Shown here: positions 62,117-64,000 of the stretch, piece by piece
Layout of the letters: every line of letters starts with the position of its first letter
Position numbering within the stretch: the first letter of the stretch is position 1
Assembly (NCBI GenBank): GCA_035652435.1
Contig: DASRDU010000014.1
Coordinates: 1-64,000 of the forward strand
Direction of reading: 5' to 3'
DNA from: DASRDU01 sp035652435
GTDB taxonomy: Bacteria; Acidobacteriota; Blastocatellia; RBC074
DNA length: 64,000 nucleotides
The notes under the pieces: model-generated
Databases searched by the model: none
Seen by the model: only the letters and a program-made list of their open reading frames with translations
What the model was told of the DNA's origin: nothing
Translations under genes and position numbers: made by a program

Positions 62117-63103
62117 ATGGCAATTCTGGTGACAGGGGGCGCGGGTTACATTGGCAGCGTCACCGTCGAACTATTACGTGAGCAGCGTGAGGAGGTGGTC
62201 GTTCTCGACAACCTTTCGCGCGGGCATCGCGCCGCGGTCGCTGCCGAGATCCCGTTTTACGAGGGCGACATCGGGGACACCGGGCTGGTCGAAGGCATTA
62301 CGCAGTCACACCCCATCGAAGCGTGCGTTCACTTCGCCGCCTTCGCCTACGTCGGCGAATCGGTGGCCGAACCGGCGCGGTACTTCGAGAACAACGTCGC
62401 CCAGGGGGTGAGACTCCTGAACGCGCTGCTGTCGGCGGGCGTACGCCAAGTGGTCTTCTCCTCGACCTGCGCGACTTACGGCGAACCGCAGCGCACCCCG
62501 ATTGATGAAACTCATCCGCAGCAGCCGACCAGTCCTTACGGCTGGTCGAAGCTGATGATGGAGCGGATTCTGGAAAGTTACGACGCGGCGTACGGGATGA
62601 AGTTTGTTGCGTTGCGTTACTTCAACGCGGCGGGCGCGACTGCGCACCGCGGCGAGCATCACGAGCCGGAGACGCACCTCATCCCGAACGTACTCGCGGC
62701 CGCACAGAGGAAACTCCCGCACGTCCCGGTTTTCGGCGACGACTACGCGACCCGGGACGGGACTGCGGTGCGCGATTACATCCACGTCGCGGATCTGGCC
62801 GCCGCCCACGCGCTCGCGCTGCGCCGCCTGCGTTCGGGCGCCGAGTCGGAGTGCCTCAATCTCGGCAACGGGCAGGGGTATTCCGTACTCGAAGTCATTG
62901 AGTCGGCGCGCCGCGTGACGGGGGAGCAGATCGAAATCCGGATGGAGCCGCGCCGCCCCGGCGACCCGTCACACCTGGTGGCCGATGCCGCGATGGCGCG
63001 TGCGGTACTCGCCTGGCAGCCGCGCCGCCCGCTGCTCGACGACATCATCCGCACGGCCTGGGAATGGCGGCTGGCGCACCCACGGGGTTACCTCGAAGCG
63101 TAA
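62117..63103 (+). CDS. galE: UDP-glucose 4-epimerase family protein
   Basis: 328 residues. The NAD-binding motif VTGGAGYIGSVTVELL is at residues 5-20. The SDR catalytic set is present: Ser-Thr in VFSSTCATYGEP, Tyr141 and Lys145 in SPYGWSKLMMERIL. Substrate-binding landmarks are LRYFNAAGATAHRGEHHEPETHLIPN and VFGDDYATRDGTAVRDYIHVADLAAAH. It interconverts UDP-glucose and UDP-galactose; the same fold does UDP-xylose/UDP-arabinose in some species, which would suit an arabinose route. AAGGATAG precedes the ATG. It lies 60 bp after the kinase, on the same strand. Confidence 0.93.
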   Translation: MAILVTGGAGYIGSVTVELLREQREEVVVLDNLSRGHRAAVAAEIPFYEGDIGDTGLVEGITQSHPIEACVHFAAFAYVGESVAEPARYFENNVAQGVRLLNALLSAGVRQVVFSSTCATYGEPQRTPIDETHPQQPTSPYGWSKLMMERILESYDAAYGMKFVALRYFNAAGATAHRGEHHEPETHLIPNVLAAAQRKLPHVPVFGDDYATRDGTAVRDYIHVADLAAAHALALRRLRSGAESECLNLGNGQGYSVLEVIESARRVTGEQIEIRMEPRRPGDPSHLVADAAMARAVLAWQPRRPLLDDIIRTAWEWRLAHPRGYLEA

Positions 63104-63138
63104 TACTTCAACTGGAAAAATGAACCGGAGGGAGACGA

Positions 63139-64000
63139 ATGAAAACCACTCTGAGCGTTATCGCTGTTACTGCCTGCCTGCTGTTGAGCGTCTCGTGTTC
63201 ACAGAAAGGCGCTTCGGGCAGGAAACTCGCCTTTGTCACCAACAACGCCGCGGACTTCTGGACGATTGCGCGCAAGGGCTGTGAGAAGGCCGACGCGGAA
63301 CTGAGTGACGTCACAGTCGAATTCAGAATCCCGTCTGACGGCACCGCCGCCGAGCAGAAACGCATCATTGACGACCTGCTGGCCAGGGGCGTGGATGGCA
63401 TCGCCATCTCGCCCGTGGACCCGGCCAACCAGACTCAGTTGATCAACGACGCCGCGCGTCAGGCGCTCGTTTTTACGCAGGACAGTGACGCCCCGGGCAG
63501 CGACCGCGCCTGTTACGTCGGCACCGACAACGTGGCGGCGGGCAGGCAGGCCGGGCAGTTGATCAAAGAGGCGCTGCCTGACGGCGGCCGGATCATGGTG
63601 TTTGTCGGCAAGAGCGACGCGCGCAACGCGCAGGAGCGCTATCAGGGCATCAAGGAGGCGTTGCAGGGGTCGAAGGTCGAGATCATTGACCTGCGCACGG
63701 ACGATACCGACCGCGTCCGGGCCAAATCGAACGCCGCCGACACGCTGGTGAAGTACCCGGACGTCAAGGCCCTGGTCGGGCTGTGGAGCTATAACGGCCC
63801 GGCCATTCTGAATGCCGTGAAGGAGGCGGGCAAAACCGGGCAGGTGAAGATCATCTGCTTTGACGAGGAGGACGAGACGCTGGCCGGCGTGAAAGACGGC
63901 GCCATCGTGGCCACTGTCGTGCAACAGCCATTCGAATTCGGCTATCAGGCAATTCAGATGATGGCGAAGGTACTCGGCGGCGACAAGTCAGTCCTCCCGG
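63139..64000 (+). CDS. Sugar ABC transporter substrate-binding lipoprotein (cut by window end)
   Basis: At least 287 residues; the 3' end lies beyond the window. GGAGGGAG precedes ATG 63139. The signal peptide ends in a lipobox (CLLLSVSC) with lipid-modified Cys20. The periplasmic-binding-protein type 1 fold follows: RKLAFVTNNAADFWTIARKGCEKADAEL, DGIAISPVDPANQTQLINDAA, DSDAPGSDRACYVGTDNVAAGRQAGQLI, then ALVGLWSYNGPAILNAVKEAG and ATVVQQPFEFGYQAI. This is the ribose/xylose/galactose-type cluster. ATPase and permease genes are expected just downstream. The position suggests that it imports the monosaccharide used by the kinase-GalT-GalE operon, plausibly arabinose. Confidence 0.88.
   Translation, partial: MKTTLSVIAVTACLLLSVSCSQKGASGRKLAFVTNNAADFWTIARKGCEKADAELSDVTVEFRIPSDGTAAEQKRIIDDLLARGVDGIAISPVDPANQTQLINDAARQALVFTQDSDAPGSDRACYVGTDNVAAGRQAGQLIKEALPDGGRIMVFVGKSDARNAQERYQGIKEALQGSKVEIIDLRTDDTDRVRAKSNAADTLVKYPDVKALVGLWSYNGPAILNAVKEAGKTGQVKIICFDEEDETLAGVKDGAIVATVVQQPFEFGYQAIQMMAKVLGGDKSVLP

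Overview
This 64-kb, GC-rich window looks like a chromosomal segment of a soil or plant-associated Acidobacteriota (Solibacter- or Blastocatellia-like). That assignment is inferred from gene content: three Oar-type TonB-dependent receptors with N-terminal carboxypeptidase-regulatory domains, a PSCyt1/DUF1549/DUF1553 plus DUF1501 pair, sortilin-like propeller proteins, and many secreted glycoside hydrolases and peptidases. No rRNA, tRNA or CRISPR array was seen.

Layout. 1-140 is the end of an insertion sequence abutting an MBL-fold gene. 1196-3259 is a GH43 enzyme. 3303-4323 holds a broken sulfatase and a single integron-type gene cassette (a DinB-family gene between two attC-like sites). 4475-10656 has an M20-family protein with a degraded metal site, an EthD-like protein, and a minus-strand group of hypothetical gene, sulfatase and GH51. 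10756-13036 is a TonB receptor pseudogene with a large internal deletion. 13437-32774 is a plus-strand run: GH127, two propeller proteins, the PSD1/DUF1501 pair, a full TonB receptor, a DUF885 peptidase and a second GH127. 32797-50716 is a minus-strand run, listed here from its 5' end: TonB receptor, secreted protein, HExxH protease, S9 peptidase, third GH127, GntR regulator, GH31, lactonase-like protein, GH51. 51468-57052 has an AraC regulator and a complete-looking front end of trans-4-hydroxyproline catabolism. 57536-64000 has a DeoR regulator, GalT, an IMPase-like protein, an L-arabinokinase-like GHMP kinase, GalE and a sugar-binding lipoprotein.

How the genes could work together. GH127 enzymes are the beta-L-arabinofuranosidases that strip hydroxyproline-linked arabinose from plant extensins. 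Here three GH127 genes lie with two GH51, one GH43, prolyl-type and other peptidases, a hydroxyproline pathway and an arabinokinase-like salvage operon. I infer a locus for eating hydroxyproline-rich plant cell-wall glycoproteins: sugar coat, peptide backbone, hydroxyproline and arabinose.

The strongest undescribed signal is a 37-bp ungapped motif found upstream of five transcription units (three TonB receptors, the GntR gene and the hydroxyproline operon). It always points towards the downstream gene, and 18 of 37 positions are invariant. It looks like a shared activator-promoter module tying the locus together.
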